From NCBI RefSeq assembly GCF_023264855.1, contig NZ_JAHFUW010000004.1:84863-148862 (forward strand): DNA of 64,000 bases. Reading direction: 5' to 3'. The stretch is from Herbiconiux sp. GTDB taxonomy: Bacteria; Actinomycetota; Actinomycetes; Actinomycetales; Microbacteriaceae. Both the position numbers and the translations under genes were made by a program. Below, in pieces: positions 53,169-61,544 of this stretch (position 1 is the stretch's first letter; each line of letters opens with the position of its first letter). The notes under the pieces are model-generated. The model was not told the DNA's origin and did no database searches. It saw only the letters and a program-made list of their open reading frames with translations.

Positions 53169-54950
53169 GTGCGTCCCGTCGATCCCAGGCTCCTGAAGTA
53201 CGCGAGCGCTGCCCGCTCGTTCTTCGTGGCCGGGGGAGCGCTCGCCGTGCTGCAGACCGCTGCGGTGGTGGCCTTCTCCTTTCTGGTGACCCAGGTCGTC
53301 GTGGGCGCGATCGCGGGCGCGCCGCTCGGGGACGTGGGCCTCCCACTGCTGCTTCTGGCGGGGGTGGTGCTGGTGCGATTCATGGTGTCCTGGACCACCG
53401 ACATCAACGCCGCCCGCGGATCCGCCGTGGTCAAGAGCGAGCTGCGCGCCCGGGTTCTGGATGCCGTCACCCGGCTCGGTCCCGGCCGGCTCGCCACGCG
53501 CAACTCGACCTCGGTCGCGGTCACCGCGGGGTCGGGGCTGGATGCGCTGGACACGTATTTCGCCAAGTACCTCCCGCAGCTCATCCTGACCGCGATCGCG
53601 ACGCCCGTGCTGGTGGTGGTCATCTGGTGGCAGGACTGGATCTCGGGACTCACGGTGGCCCTCACGCTGCCGCTCATCCCGGTGTTCATGATCCTGATCG
53701 GCTGGGCCACCCAGGCCGTGCAGCAGCGGCAGTGGCAGAAGCTGCAGCGGCTCTCGACCGCCTTCCTCGACGTGGTGGGCGGCCTGTCGACGCTCAAGAT
53801 CTACGGGCGCCAGCACCGCCAGAGCGCGCGAATCCGCACCGTCACCGAGGAGTACCGCGGCGAGACGATGAAGGTGCTGCGGGTGTCGTTCCTCAGCGGC
53901 TTCGCGCTCGAGCTCGCGGCGAGTCTCTCGGTGGCGCTGGTGGCGGTGTCGATCGGCGTGCGCCTGATCGACGGCAGCCTGGGGCTCGGCGTCGGCCTGT
54001 TCGTGCTGCTGCTCGCGCCGGAGGCCTTCCTGCCACTGCGCAACGTCGGCGCCCAGTTCCACGCGGCGGCCGACGGCGTCGCCGCCTCGACCTCGGTCTT
54101 CGAGCTCCTCGACGAGGCGGTGGCGCTCCCGCTCCCCGCCCCGGCCCCGGCAGCCCAGCCCGGGGGTCTCTCTCTCCGAAACGAAGGAGTTTCCTCCCGG
54201 CGCGCCGGTGCCGGGGTGGAGCCCGGCGGCGCGCCGGGTGAAAACTCCTTCGTTTCGGACGGGCTTCAGGTGCGCGGGCTGGGGGTGCGGTACGGGGATT
54301 CTGTGGCCTTCGAGGGGCTGGATGCGGCGGCGCGCGCCGGCGCCGTGACCGCGCTGGCCGGCCCGAGCGGCAGCGGCAAGAGCTCGTTCGTGGCGGCACT
54401 GCTGGGGTTCGTGCCGGCCGAGGGGCGCGTGCTGCTGAACGGGCACGACGTGACGGATGAGCCCGCGCCGCGCGCGTGGCTGGCCTGGTCGGGGCAGCGC
54501 GCCACCCTGCTGAGCGGCACCGTCGCCTCGAACGTGATGCTCGGTGATGACGCGGCGACGGCGACGGATGCGGGCGTCCCCGACGGCACAGTGGCTCGGG
54601 ACGGCGCGGCTCTCGCCGCCGCCCGGGCCGCGCTCGACCTCGTGGGTGGGCGCAGCATCCGTCTCGACGCAGCCGTCGACCCCCGCGGCGGGGGCCTCTC
54701 CGGAGGCCAGGCCCAGCGCGTGGCCGCCGCCCGTGCCGTCTACCGCGCCCGCCGGCTCGACCGCGAGGTGATCGTCTTCGACGAACCCACCTCGGCGCTC
54801 GACGACGAGACGGAGGGTGAGTTCATCCGGAGCCTGCGCACCCTGGCCGACGAGGGGCGCGTGGTGCTCGTGGTGAGTCACCGGCCCGCGGTGCTCGCGG
54901 CCGCCGACGACGTCATCCGCTTCGAGGCGCGGATCGCGGTGGCCTCGTGA
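53169..54950 (+). CDS. cydD: ABC exporter subunit CydD for cytochrome bd assembly
   Basis: This 593-aa fused membrane/ATPase protein, with CydC, exports glutathione or cysteine (or moves haem) needed for cytochrome bd assembly. Six helices precede an ATPase with GPSGSGKSS, LSGGQAQRVAAARA and VIVFDEPTSALDD. The linker between the halves (about residues 336-364) is encoded by an 85-bp palindrome and reads as Gly/Arg/Ser-rich sequence not expected in CydD. The GTG start is 4 bp after cydB, and the stop overlaps cydC. Confidence 0.93.
   Translation: MRPVDPRLLKYASAARSFFVAGGALAVLQTAAVVAFSFLVTQVVVGAIAGAPLGDVGLPLLLLAGVVLVRFMVSWTTDINAARGSAVVKSELRARVLDAVTRLGPGRLATRNSTSVAVTAGSGLDALDTYFAKYLPQLILTAIATPVLVVVIWWQDWISGLTVALTLPLIPVFMILIGWATQAVQQRQWQKLQRLSTAFLDVVGGLSTLKIYGRQHRQSARIRTVTEEYRGETMKVLRVSFLSGFALELAASLSVALVAVSIGVRLIDGSLGLGVGLFVLLLAPEAFLPLRNVGAQFHAAADGVAASTSVFELLDEAVALPLPAPAPAAQPGGLSLRNEGVSSRRAGAGVEPGGAPGENSFVSDGLQVRGLGVRYGDSVAFEGLDAAARAGAVTALAGPSGSGKSSFVAALLGFVPAEGRVLLNGHDVTDEPAPRAWLAWSGQRATLLSGTVASNVMLGDDAATATDAGVPDGTVARDGAALAAARAALDLVGGRSIRLDAAVDPRGGGLSGGQAQRVAAARAVYRARRLDREVIVFDEPTSALDDETEGEFIRSLRTLADEGRVVLVVSHRPAVLAAADDVIRFEARIAVAS
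54175..54259. repeat. 85-bp palindromic element inside the cydD coding sequence
   Basis: The outer arms, 18 bp each (54175-54192 TCCGAAACGAAGGAGTTT and 54242-54259), are perfectly complementary. Inside are complementary CCGGCGCGCCG segments, and then GCCGGG/CCCGGC around a 5-6-nt loop. Almost the whole 85 bp can fold as one hairpin. It keeps the reading frame open between the membrane and ATPase domains. Confidence 0.85.
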
Positions 54951-56617
54951 ATCGCTCCGACGTGCTGCGGCTCGCCCAGCCCTCGCTCCGCCGCTTCGCG
55001 CCGGGCGTGCTGCTCGGCGTTCTCAGCGCGCTGTGCGCCGTGGGGCTGCTCGCCACCGCGGCCTGGCTGATCACGCGGGCGGCCGAGCAGCCGCCCATCC
55101 TGTACCTCTCGGCGGCCATGGTGGCGGTGCGTGCCTTCGCTCTCGGGCGGGCGACTTTCCGCTACCTCGAGCGGCTCGTCAGTCACGACGCCGCGTTCGC
55201 CACGATGCCCGAACTGCGGGTCGGAGTGTATGAGCGGCTCGTGCCCGTGTCGCCCGACGGGCTCGGGCGGGCCCGCCGCGGCGACCTCCTGAGCCGGCTG
55301 GTGTCGGATGTCGACGAGCAGCAGAACCTGCCGCTGCGGGTGCTGCAACCGCTGCTGGTGTCGGGCCTCACGGCGGTGGTCGCGGTCGTGGTGGTGTGGA
55401 TCATCCTGCCGGCCGCCGGGATCGTGCTGCTGATCGCCCTGCTGCTGGCCTTCGTGCTCGGCACGGCGGCCAACGCGGCGGTCTCGGCGCGGGCCGAGCG
55501 GTCGCTGGCGGGACTGCGCGGCCGCTATCGCGCCGAGCTCGGCGACCACCTCGAGAACCTCGACCTGCTGATCGCGTACGGGGCCGAAGCGCGGTCCAGG
55601 GCGGCGCTCGCCGAGGCGGACGCCCGTCTCACCCGTGCGCTCGTGAGGCGCTCGGCCGGGGCCGGGATCACCGCGGCGCTGGTGACGCTGCTCGCGGGAG
55701 CGGCCACGATCCTGATCCTCGTCGTGGGGGTTCCGCAGCTCGGGCAGGGCGGCTTCGACGGGCCGGCGCTGGCGCTGATCGCTCTGGTGCCGCTGGCGGT
55801 GTTCGAGGTGTTCGCGATGATCCCGCTCGCGGCCGGGGCCTGGCGTCAGGTGGCGGCCAGTGCCGAGCGGATCGCGAGCGTGGTGCCCGACGCGGTGCCG
55901 GCCGGGATCCCGGCGGAGGGGGGCGCCGGCGACAGGGCCTTGCGGCCGGTCCCGGACGGCCCGGTCTCGGTCGCCCTCCGCGACGTCTCGGCACGCTGGC
56001 CGGGCGAGTCCGCCGACGCGCTTCAGGGGTTCAACCTGACGGTGGGCCCCGGCGATCGCATCCTCGTGCGCGGCGCCAGCGGATCGGGCAAGACGACGCT
56101 CGCCCACGTGCTCGTCCGCTTCCTCGAGCACGGCGGCCGCTACGAGCTCGACGGCGTCGACGTGCGCGAGTATCCGCAAGACGCGGTGCGCCAGGTCGTG
56201 GGGCTCTGCGAGCAGCGGCCGCACCTGTTCGACGACGACATCCGGCAGAACCTGCTCTTCGCGCGTGACACCGCCACCGACGACGACCTGCGGGCGGTGC
56301 TCGAGCGCGTGGGCCTCGGCGAGTGGCTGCGCGAGCGCGGCGGCCTCACGGCGCGGGTGGGGGAGCGCGGCGCCCTGGTCTCGGGCGGTCAGGCCCAGCG
56401 GATCGCGCTCGCGCGGGCGCTGCTGGCCGAGTTCCCCGTTCTGGTGCTCGACGAGCCCACTGCGAACGTCGATCCGGAACGCGCCGACGCCCTGCTCGAC
56501 GACCTCCTGCGTGCGGCCGCATCCGCCGACCGCGCCGTGCTCCTGATCTCGCACACCCCCGTGCCGGAGCACCTGGTCACCGCCACCGTCCACCTCCCCA
56601 CGCCCACACCCCGCTGA
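54947..56617 (+). CDS. cydC: ABC exporter subunit CydC for cytochrome bd assembly
   Basis: This 556-aa partner of CydD has six helices in the N-terminal half, then an ATPase with GASGSGKTT, LVSGGQAQRIALARAL and VLVLDEPTANVDPE, and the switch His in LISHTP. The GTG start overlaps the cydD stop by 4 bp. Its linker lacks the palindromic insertion found in cydD. It is the last gene of cydABCD; a hairpin covers its stop codon. Confidence 0.93.
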   Translation: MNRSDVLRLAQPSLRRFAPGVLLGVLSALCAVGLLATAAWLITRAAEQPPILYLSAAMVAVRAFALGRATFRYLERLVSHDAAFATMPELRVGVYERLVPVSPDGLGRARRGDLLSRLVSDVDEQQNLPLRVLQPLLVSGLTAVVAVVVVWIILPAAGIVLLIALLLAFVLGTAANAAVSARAERSLAGLRGRYRAELGDHLENLDLLIAYGAEARSRAALAEADARLTRALVRRSAGAGITAALVTLLAGAATILILVVGVPQLGQGGFDGPALALIALVPLAVFEVFAMIPLAAGAWRQVAASAERIASVVPDAVPAGIPAEGGAGDRALRPVPDGPVSVALRDVSARWPGESADALQGFNLTVGPGDRILVRGASGSGKTTLAHVLVRFLEHGGRYELDGVDVREYPQDAVRQVVGLCEQRPHLFDDDIRQNLLFARDTATDDDLRAVLERVGLGEWLRERGGLTARVGERGALVSGGQAQRIALARALLAEFPVLVLDEPTANVDPERADALLDDLLRAAASADRAVLLISHTPVPEHLVTATVHLPTPTPR

Positions 56618-56630
56618 GGCCCGGCCTCAG
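56614..56630. terminator. Hairpin over the convergent cydC and pabC-like stops
   Basis: CTGAGGC (56614-56620) and GCCTCAG (56624-56630) pair perfectly with a 3-nt loop. The flanking CCG and CGG extend the stem with a 2-nt bulge. Both stop codons lie in the stem. Confidence 0.5.
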
Positions 56631-57415
56631 AGCGGGCGGCTGAGGGCGTTCAGGCGCTTGCGCCAGGTGGTGGCGCGGGAGGGGCGCGCATCCACCGCGG
56701 GGCCGTCGATCCAGGCGTCGACCACGCTGATGCCGTGCAGGGCGCTGACCACCCACACCTCGCAGCCGTCGAGGTCGGCCGGATGCGCGCGCTCCTCCAC
56801 GACGCGCGTGCCGGTCGCCGTCGCGATCAGACGGATGCTGCGCGCCGTGATGCTCGCCACGCGCGCCAGGTCACCGGCCGGCGCCACCAGGGTCTCGCCG
56901 CGCCACCACAGCAGAGCCGAGCTCGCGCCGTCGGCGATCACGCCCCCGGCGCCCTCGTCGAGCAGCACCAGCTCATCGGCCCCGTTCTCTTGGGCTCCGG
57001 CGCGCAGTTCGAGCAGCCGCTCGAGGTCGGGGCCTTTCACGCGGGGAGTGCGGCGCGGATCCGGGCCGGTGTGCGTCATCAGCACGGTCGATTCCCGCAG
57101 CCGGGGCGCCACCCGCACCCGGAGGCGCAGTTCGGGGGAGCCGTCGTCGTCGCGCACGGCCAGCTCGACGCGCGGGAACAGCGGCCCTGAGCGGAAGGCC
57201 CGCAGCCGCCCGATCGCCGCGCCCCAGAACGGCTCGGCATCCGGAGCCGTGGCGGCCGCGTCGAGAAAGCGCTCGCGATGCGCATCGAGCGCGCGCGTGC
57301 GGCCCTCGGCCGAGACGAACCACGAGTCGGCCGCAAGGAGCGCCGAGTGCGGGGGGAGCGGGCGCTCGAGGAGGGCGTCGCCGGTCCAGACGAAGGTGGC
57401 GGGGGCGTCGGGCAC
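56627..57415 (-). CDS. Aminodeoxychorismate lyase-like PLP enzyme (fold type IV)
   Basis: This protein is about 262 aa. It resembles PabC / branched-chain aminotransferase-type enzymes: DSWFVSAEGRTRALDAHRERF, then the PLP-lysine region RVKGPDLERLLELRAGAQENGADELVLLDEG and GVIADGASSALLWW. PabC makes 4-aminobenzoate for folate; other fold-IV enzymes are possible. The GTG at 57415 is preferred because GAAGGAG lies about 6 nt upstream. It is a single gene, convergent with cydC and divergent from leuS. Confidence 0.8.
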   Translation of the reverse strand: MPDAPATFVWTGDALLERPLPPHSALLAADSWFVSAEGRTRALDAHRERFLDAAATAPDAEPFWGAAIGRLRAFRSGPLFPRVELAVRDDDGSPELRLRVRVAPRLRESTVLMTHTGPDPRRTPRVKGPDLERLLELRAGAQENGADELVLLDEGAGGVIADGASSALLWWRGETLVAPAGDLARVASITARSIRLIATATGTRVVEERAHPADLDGCEVWVVSALHGISVVDAWIDGPAVDARPSRATTWRKRLNALSRPL

Positions 57416-57465
57416 GCAGACTCCTTCCGGGTCGTCCCTCCACGGTAGTGCAGGCATCCGGAGCC

Positions 57466-57553
57466 CGTTCGCCGTTCACTCCAGAGACCCTGACGCGAAG
57501 CTCGTGCACTATGGCCGAGCTCGGCCTGAGACCCGCTGGAGTGAACACGAACG
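57466..57553. repeat. Intergenic palindrome in the divergent pabC/leuS spacer
   Basis: CGTTCGCCGTTCACTCCAG (57466-57484) pairs with CTGGAGTGAACACGAACG (57536-57553) with one bulge/mismatch. The interior holds CGAAGCTCG...TATG (57496-57514) and the perfect 14-bp palindrome GGCCGAGCTCGGCC (57513-57526). The remaining spacer up to leuS shows only a possible TAGTAA -10. Confidence 0.75.
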
Positions 57554-57697
57554 GTGGCCGGAACGCCCGCCGCATCCGCTGGACCGGTCCGAACCCGGCT
57601 GGGTTTAGTAATGTTGTGTCCTGGTGCGCTGCGCGTGCCATCCCGAGCGACCCCCCTTCTGGCAGTCCTGCCGAAAAGCCTGTCGCCTGCGTCTGCA

Positions 57698-60313
57698 ATG
57701 AATGAGAGTCACGTGGTCACCGAGAACACTTCCGCCGAGGCCCAGGGCGAGACGACCGGCGCTGCCGGGCACGACGACGCCGAGCGCTACGACTTCCGGG
57801 CCATCCAAGACAAGTGGCAGCCCATCTGGGAGGAGCTGAAGCCCTTCCAGGTCGACACCGAGGGCGACAAGCGCCCGCGCAAGTACGTGCTCGACATGTT
57901 CCCGTACCCCTCGGGCGACCTGCACATGGGGCACGCCGAGGCCTACGCGCTGGGAGACGTGATCGCCCGCTACTGGCGCCAGCAGGGCTTCAACGTGCTG
58001 CATCCGATCGGCTGGGACTCGTTCGGCCTGCCCGCCGAGAACGCCGCCATCAAGCGGGGCCTCGACCCCCGCAAGTGGACCTACGACAACATCGAGCAGC
58101 AGCACTCGACCTTCAAGAAGTACGCCGGATCGTTCGACTGGGACCGCGTGCTGCACACCAGCGACCCCGAGTACTACAAGTGGAACCAGTGGCTGTTCCT
58201 CAAGATGTACGAGAAGGGCCTCGCCTACCGCAAGGCATCCTGGGTGAACTGGGACCCGGTGGACCAGACTGTGCTCGCCAACGAGCAGGTGCTGCCCGAC
58301 GGCACCTCGGAGCGCTCCGGCGCCCTCGTGGTGAAGAAGAAACTGACGCAGTGGTACTTCCGCATCACCGACTACGCCGACCGCCTGCTGGACGACCTCA
58401 AGCAGCTCGAGGGCACCTGGCCGTCGAAGGTCATCGCGATGCAGCGCAACTGGATCGGCCGCTCGATCGGCGCCGACGTCGACTTCGCCATCGAGGGGCG
58501 AGACGAGCCGGTCACGGTGTTCACGACCCGTCCCGACACGCTCTACGGGGCGACGTTCATGGTGGTCGCGCCCGATTCCGATCTCGCGATCGAGCTGGCC
58601 GCCGGATCGCCTTCGGCCGAGGTGCAGGAGCGTTTCAAGACGTACCTCGCCGACGTGCAGAAGTCGTCGGAGACCGAGCGCCAGGCCACCGACCGGCCGA
58701 AGACCGGCATCTTCCTCGAGCGCTACGCGATCAACCCGGTGAACGGCGAGCGCCTGCCGATCTGGGCCGCCGACTACGTGCTGGCCGATTACGGCCACGG
58801 CGCGGTGATGGCCGTGCCCGCGCACGACCAGCGCGACCTCGACTTCGCGCGCGCCTTCGGCCTGCCGGTCAAGGTCGTCGTCGACACGCTCGCGCCGGTG
58901 ACCGGCGTGATCCCGGTGCTCGACCCCGACGACCTGCCCGAACTCGAAGACCTGAACCCGGGCACCACGGGCATCGCGCTCGGTGGCGACGGGCGCCTGA
59001 TCAACTCGGGACCGTTGGACGGCTTGTCGAAGTCGAACGCGATCCGCAAGATCATCGAGATCCTCGAGGCGCAGGGACTCGGTCGCCCCGCGAAGAACTA
59101 CCGCCTGCGCGACTGGCTGATCTCGCGCCAGCGCTACTGGGGCACGCCGATCCCGATCATCCACGGAGCGGACGGCACGGAGTACCCGGTGCCGGAAGAC
59201 CAGCTGCCCGTGCTGCTGCCGCCGACCGAAGGGCTGAACCTCACGCCCAAGGGCACCTCGCCGCTCGGTGGCGCCGCGGACTGGGTGAACGTGCCCAATC
59301 CGGTCGACGGCTCGCCGGCGCTCCGCGACGCCGACACGATGGACACCTTCGTCGACAGCTCCTGGTACTTCCTGCGGTTCCTGTCGCCTCAGGACAGCAC
59401 GCAGGCCTTCGACCCCAAGCAGGTCGACAAGTGGGCGCCCGTCGACCAGTACGTCGGCGGCGTGACGCACGCCATCCTGCACCTGCTCTACGCGCGCTTC
59501 ATCACGAAGGTGCTGTTCGATCTCGGCTACGTCGGCTTCACCGAGCCCTTCAGTGCGCTGCTGAACCAGGGCATGGTGCTGATGGACGGCTCCGCGATGT
59601 CGAAGTCGAAGGGCAACCTGGTTCGCGTCTCCGACCAGCTCGACGAGCACGGTGTCGACGCCATCCGCCTGACCATGGCGTTCGCCGGCCCGCCGGAGGA
59701 CGACATCGACTGGGCCGACGTCTCCCCGGCCGGATCGGCCAAGTTCCTGGCGCGCGCCTGGCGGCTCGTCGGCGACGTGACCACGCCGCCCGAGGTCAAC
59801 TGGCGCGACGGCGACCGCGCCCTGCGGCGCATCACGCACCGCTTCCTGGCCGAGGCCCCCGGACTGATCGAGGCCTTCAAGTTCAACGTCGTGGTGGCGC
59901 GCCTGATGGATCTGGTGAACGCCACCCGCAAGGCCATCGACTCGGGCCCGGGCGGTGGCGACCCCGCCGTGCGCGAGGCCGTCGAGACGGTGGCGCTCGG
60001 GCTGTCGCTGTTCGCGCCGTACACGGCGGAGGACATGTGGGCGCGGCTCGGTTACGAGCCGTCGATCGCGAACTACGGATGGCGCGGAGCGGACCGAACG
60101 CTGCTGACCGAGGAGACCGTCACCGCGGTGGTGCAGGTCGACGGCAAGGTGCGCGATCGGCTCGAGGTCTCGCCGAAGATCGCGGGGCCGGAGCTCGAGG
60201 CTCAGGCCCGTGCGCTCCCGTCGGTGGTGCGCTCGATCGGGGATCGCGAGATCGTGACCGTGGTGGCGCGCGCGCCGCGGTTGGTGAACTTCGTCACGAA
60301 GCCCGCGTCGTAG
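57698..60313 (+). CDS. leuS: Leucyl-tRNA synthetase
   Basis: This protein of about 871 aa is a class I synthetase for tRNA-Leu. The HIGH motif is [17 protein letters not shown] (near residue 60) and the KMSKS motif is [11 protein letters not shown]. The editing domain contains [15 protein letters not shown]. The start is uncertain: ATG 57698 ([10 protein letters not shown]) is given, and GTG 57713 with GAGAG upstream is the alternative. Sequence further upstream does not look coding. A (TCTCGG)3 run follows the stop (60317-60334). Confidence 0.95.
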   Translation: MNESHVVTENTSAEAQGETTGAAGHDDAERYDFRAIQDKWQPIWEELKPFQVDTEGDKRPRKYVLDMFPYPSGDLHMGHAEAYALGDVIARYWRQQGFNVLHPIGWDSFGLPAENAAIKRGLDPRKWTYDNIEQQHSTFKKYAGSFDWDRVLHTSDPEYYKWNQWLFLKMYEKGLAYRKASWVNWDPVDQTVLANEQVLPDGTSERSGALVVKKKLTQWYFRITDYADRLLDDLKQLEGTWPSKVIAMQRNWIGRSIGADVDFAIEGRDEPVTVFTTRPDTLYGATFMVVAPDSDLAIELAAGSPSAEVQERFKTYLADVQKSSETERQATDRPKTGIFLERYAINPVNGERLPIWAADYVLADYGHGAVMAVPAHDQRDLDFARAFGLPVKVVVDTLAPVTGVIPVLDPDDLPELEDLNPGTTGIALGGDGRLINSGPLDGLSKSNAIRKIIEILEAQGLGRPAKNYRLRDWLISRQRYWGTPIPIIHGADGTEYPVPEDQLPVLLPPTEGLNLTPKGTSPLGGAADWVNVPNPVDGSPALRDADTMDTFVDSSWYFLRFLSPQDSTQAFDPKQVDKWAPVDQYVGGVTHAILHLLYARFITKVLFDLGYVGFTEPFSALLNQGMVLMDGSAMSKSKGNLVRVSDQLDEHGVDAIRLTMAFAGPPEDDIDWADVSPAGSAKFLARAWRLVGDVTTPPEVNWRDGDRALRRITHRFLAEAPGLIEAFKFNVVVARLMDLVNATRKAIDSGPGGGDPAVREAVETVALGLSLFAPYTAEDMWARLGYEPSIANYGWRGADRTLLTEETVTAVVQVDGKVRDRLEVSPKIAGPELEAQARALPSVVRSIGDREIVTVVARAPRLVNFVTKPAS

Positions 60314-60419
60314 TCGTCTCGGTCTCGGTCTCGGCCTGAGGATTCTCCACAGGCCGTCGGTCCGCTAGGAGTTCTGCACAGATCGGTTCGAGCCGCTCCG
60401 GCCGCGGAGACCGCCTGCC

Positions 60420-60425
60420 TACTCT
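60420..60425 (+). promoter_or_regulatory. -10 box of a possible leaderless comEA promoter
   Basis: TACTCT (60420-60425) is followed by six bases and the ATG at 60432. No RBS is visible. Confidence 0.3.
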
Positions 60426-60431
60426 GACCGC

Positions 60432-61232
60432 ATGTCAGATCTGAAGCGTCCGGTCTCCGCGTCCGCTGAGGCGATTCCCGAGCCTCCCGCGCAGGTGCCG
60501 CGGGGCCCGTCGGCGCGCGTGCGGATCGGTGTGGGGGCCGCCATCGTGCTCGTCGTCGTGGCACTGGTCTGCTCGGTGCTGATCACCGCGCTGTCGCCGG
60601 TGGGCGCGACGACCGTGGTGACGGGTGGGGGTGTCGCCGGTGCAACGCCGGCGTCGAACCCCTCGTCGAATCCGTCCAGTTCGATCTCCCCGCCCGCTTC
60701 TGCGTCGAGGGCGACGGATGCGGCTCCGGATGCGGGCGGCACCGCGGGCGGCCCGGAGGCGGCCGGAGCGGTCATCCTCGTGCATTTGCTCGGCGCGGTC
60801 GCGCATCCGGGCGTCTACGAGCTCGCCGAGGGCTCTCGGGTCGTGGATGCGGTCGGTCTGGCCGGTGGGTTCACCGAGACGGCCGAGCAGGCCTCCGTGA
60901 ACCTCGCGCGCCCTCTGGCCGACGGGGAGCAGGTGCGCGTGCTCGCGGTCGGCGAGACGGTTCCCGCAGGCTCGGCGGGCCCGGGCGGAGCGGGCGCCGC
61001 GGCAGTGGGCGGGGGTGGCGCGGGAGCTCCTGCGGTGACGGCACCGATCGACCTGAACGCGGCGACGGAGCTCGACCTCGATGCGCTTCCGCGGATCGGC
61101 CCCGCGATGGCGGCCCGAATCGTGGGCTGGCGCACCGAGAACGGCCGCTTCGCCTCCGTCGACGACCTGCTGCAGGTCACCGGGATCGGCGAGAAGACGC
61201 TGGAGGGTCTGCGCGACCTCGTGACGGTGTGA
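60432..61232 (+). CDS. comEA: ComEA-like DNA-binding competence protein
   Basis: This 266-aa protein has one N-terminal transmembrane helix (about residues 35-58), a Ser/Pro/Gly linker, an SLBB domain (ILVHLLGAVAHPGVYELAEGSRVVDAVGLAGG) and a C-terminal double helix-hairpin-helix (IDLNAATELDLDALPRIGPAMAARIV, GIGEKTLEGL). It would hold incoming DNA at the outer face of the membrane for the ComEC channel. Its stop overlaps the ATG of comEC as TGATG. Confidence 0.92.
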   Translation: MSDLKRPVSASAEAIPEPPAQVPRGPSARVRIGVGAAIVLVVVALVCSVLITALSPVGATTVVTGGGVAGATPASNPSSNPSSSISPPASASRATDAAPDAGGTAGGPEAAGAVILVHLLGAVAHPGVYELAEGSRVVDAVGLAGGFTETAEQASVNLARPLADGEQVRVLAVGETVPAGSAGPGGAGAAAVGGGGAGAPAVTAPIDLNAATELDLDALPRIGPAMAARIVGWRTENGRFASVDDLLQVTGIGEKTLEGLRDLVTV

Positions 61233-61507
61233 TGGCCCCCGACCTGCGGCTCGCGCCCGCGGCCGTGCTCGCCTGGGCCACGGCCTGGGTGCTCACCGGG
61301 TCGCCGCAAGCCGCCGCGGCGACCGCCGCACTCGCCTGGCCGGCCGCCGCCGTGCTGACCCTCCTGTGCCTGCGACAGCGCCGGCCGCACCCCCGCCGGC
61401 AGCACCTCCGCCGGCAGCACCTCCGCCGCCGCAGAGCCTCGTCGGGCCCGGCCGCCCCACCACCCGCTGTCACCTCGCCGCTCCCCACCGCCCCACCATC
61501 CGCCCCC
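61232..61507 (+). pseudogene. comEC: 5' part of comEC, out of frame with the rest
   Basis: The ATG at 61232 overlaps the comEA stop (TGATG). It begins MAPDLRLAPAAVLAWATAWV, two hydrophobic helices that look like the normal ComEC N-terminus, then a Pro/Ala/Ser-rich linker. This frame continues meaninglessly past about 61507. The ComEC core continues in the +1 frame. A single extra C in the CCCCC run at 61503-61507 (or less likely 61390-61394) explains the break. It may be a real mutation or a sequencing error. Confidence 0.6.
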
Positions 61508-61544
61508 GGCATCACCACCTGCGACCGCATCACCACCTGCGACC

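Noticed and set aside
57554..57697. Upstream extension of leuS
   Set aside because: The extra 48 residues are not synthetase-like and lie across the spacer promoter region.
57554..57697. T-box riboswitch before leuS
   Set aside because: I looked for the conserved TGGNACCGCG antiterminator motif and a specifier loop and found neither.
60317..60334. (TCTCGG)3 microsatellite after leuS
   Set aside because: Three short units just past a stop codon are within chance for this composition; no function suggested.
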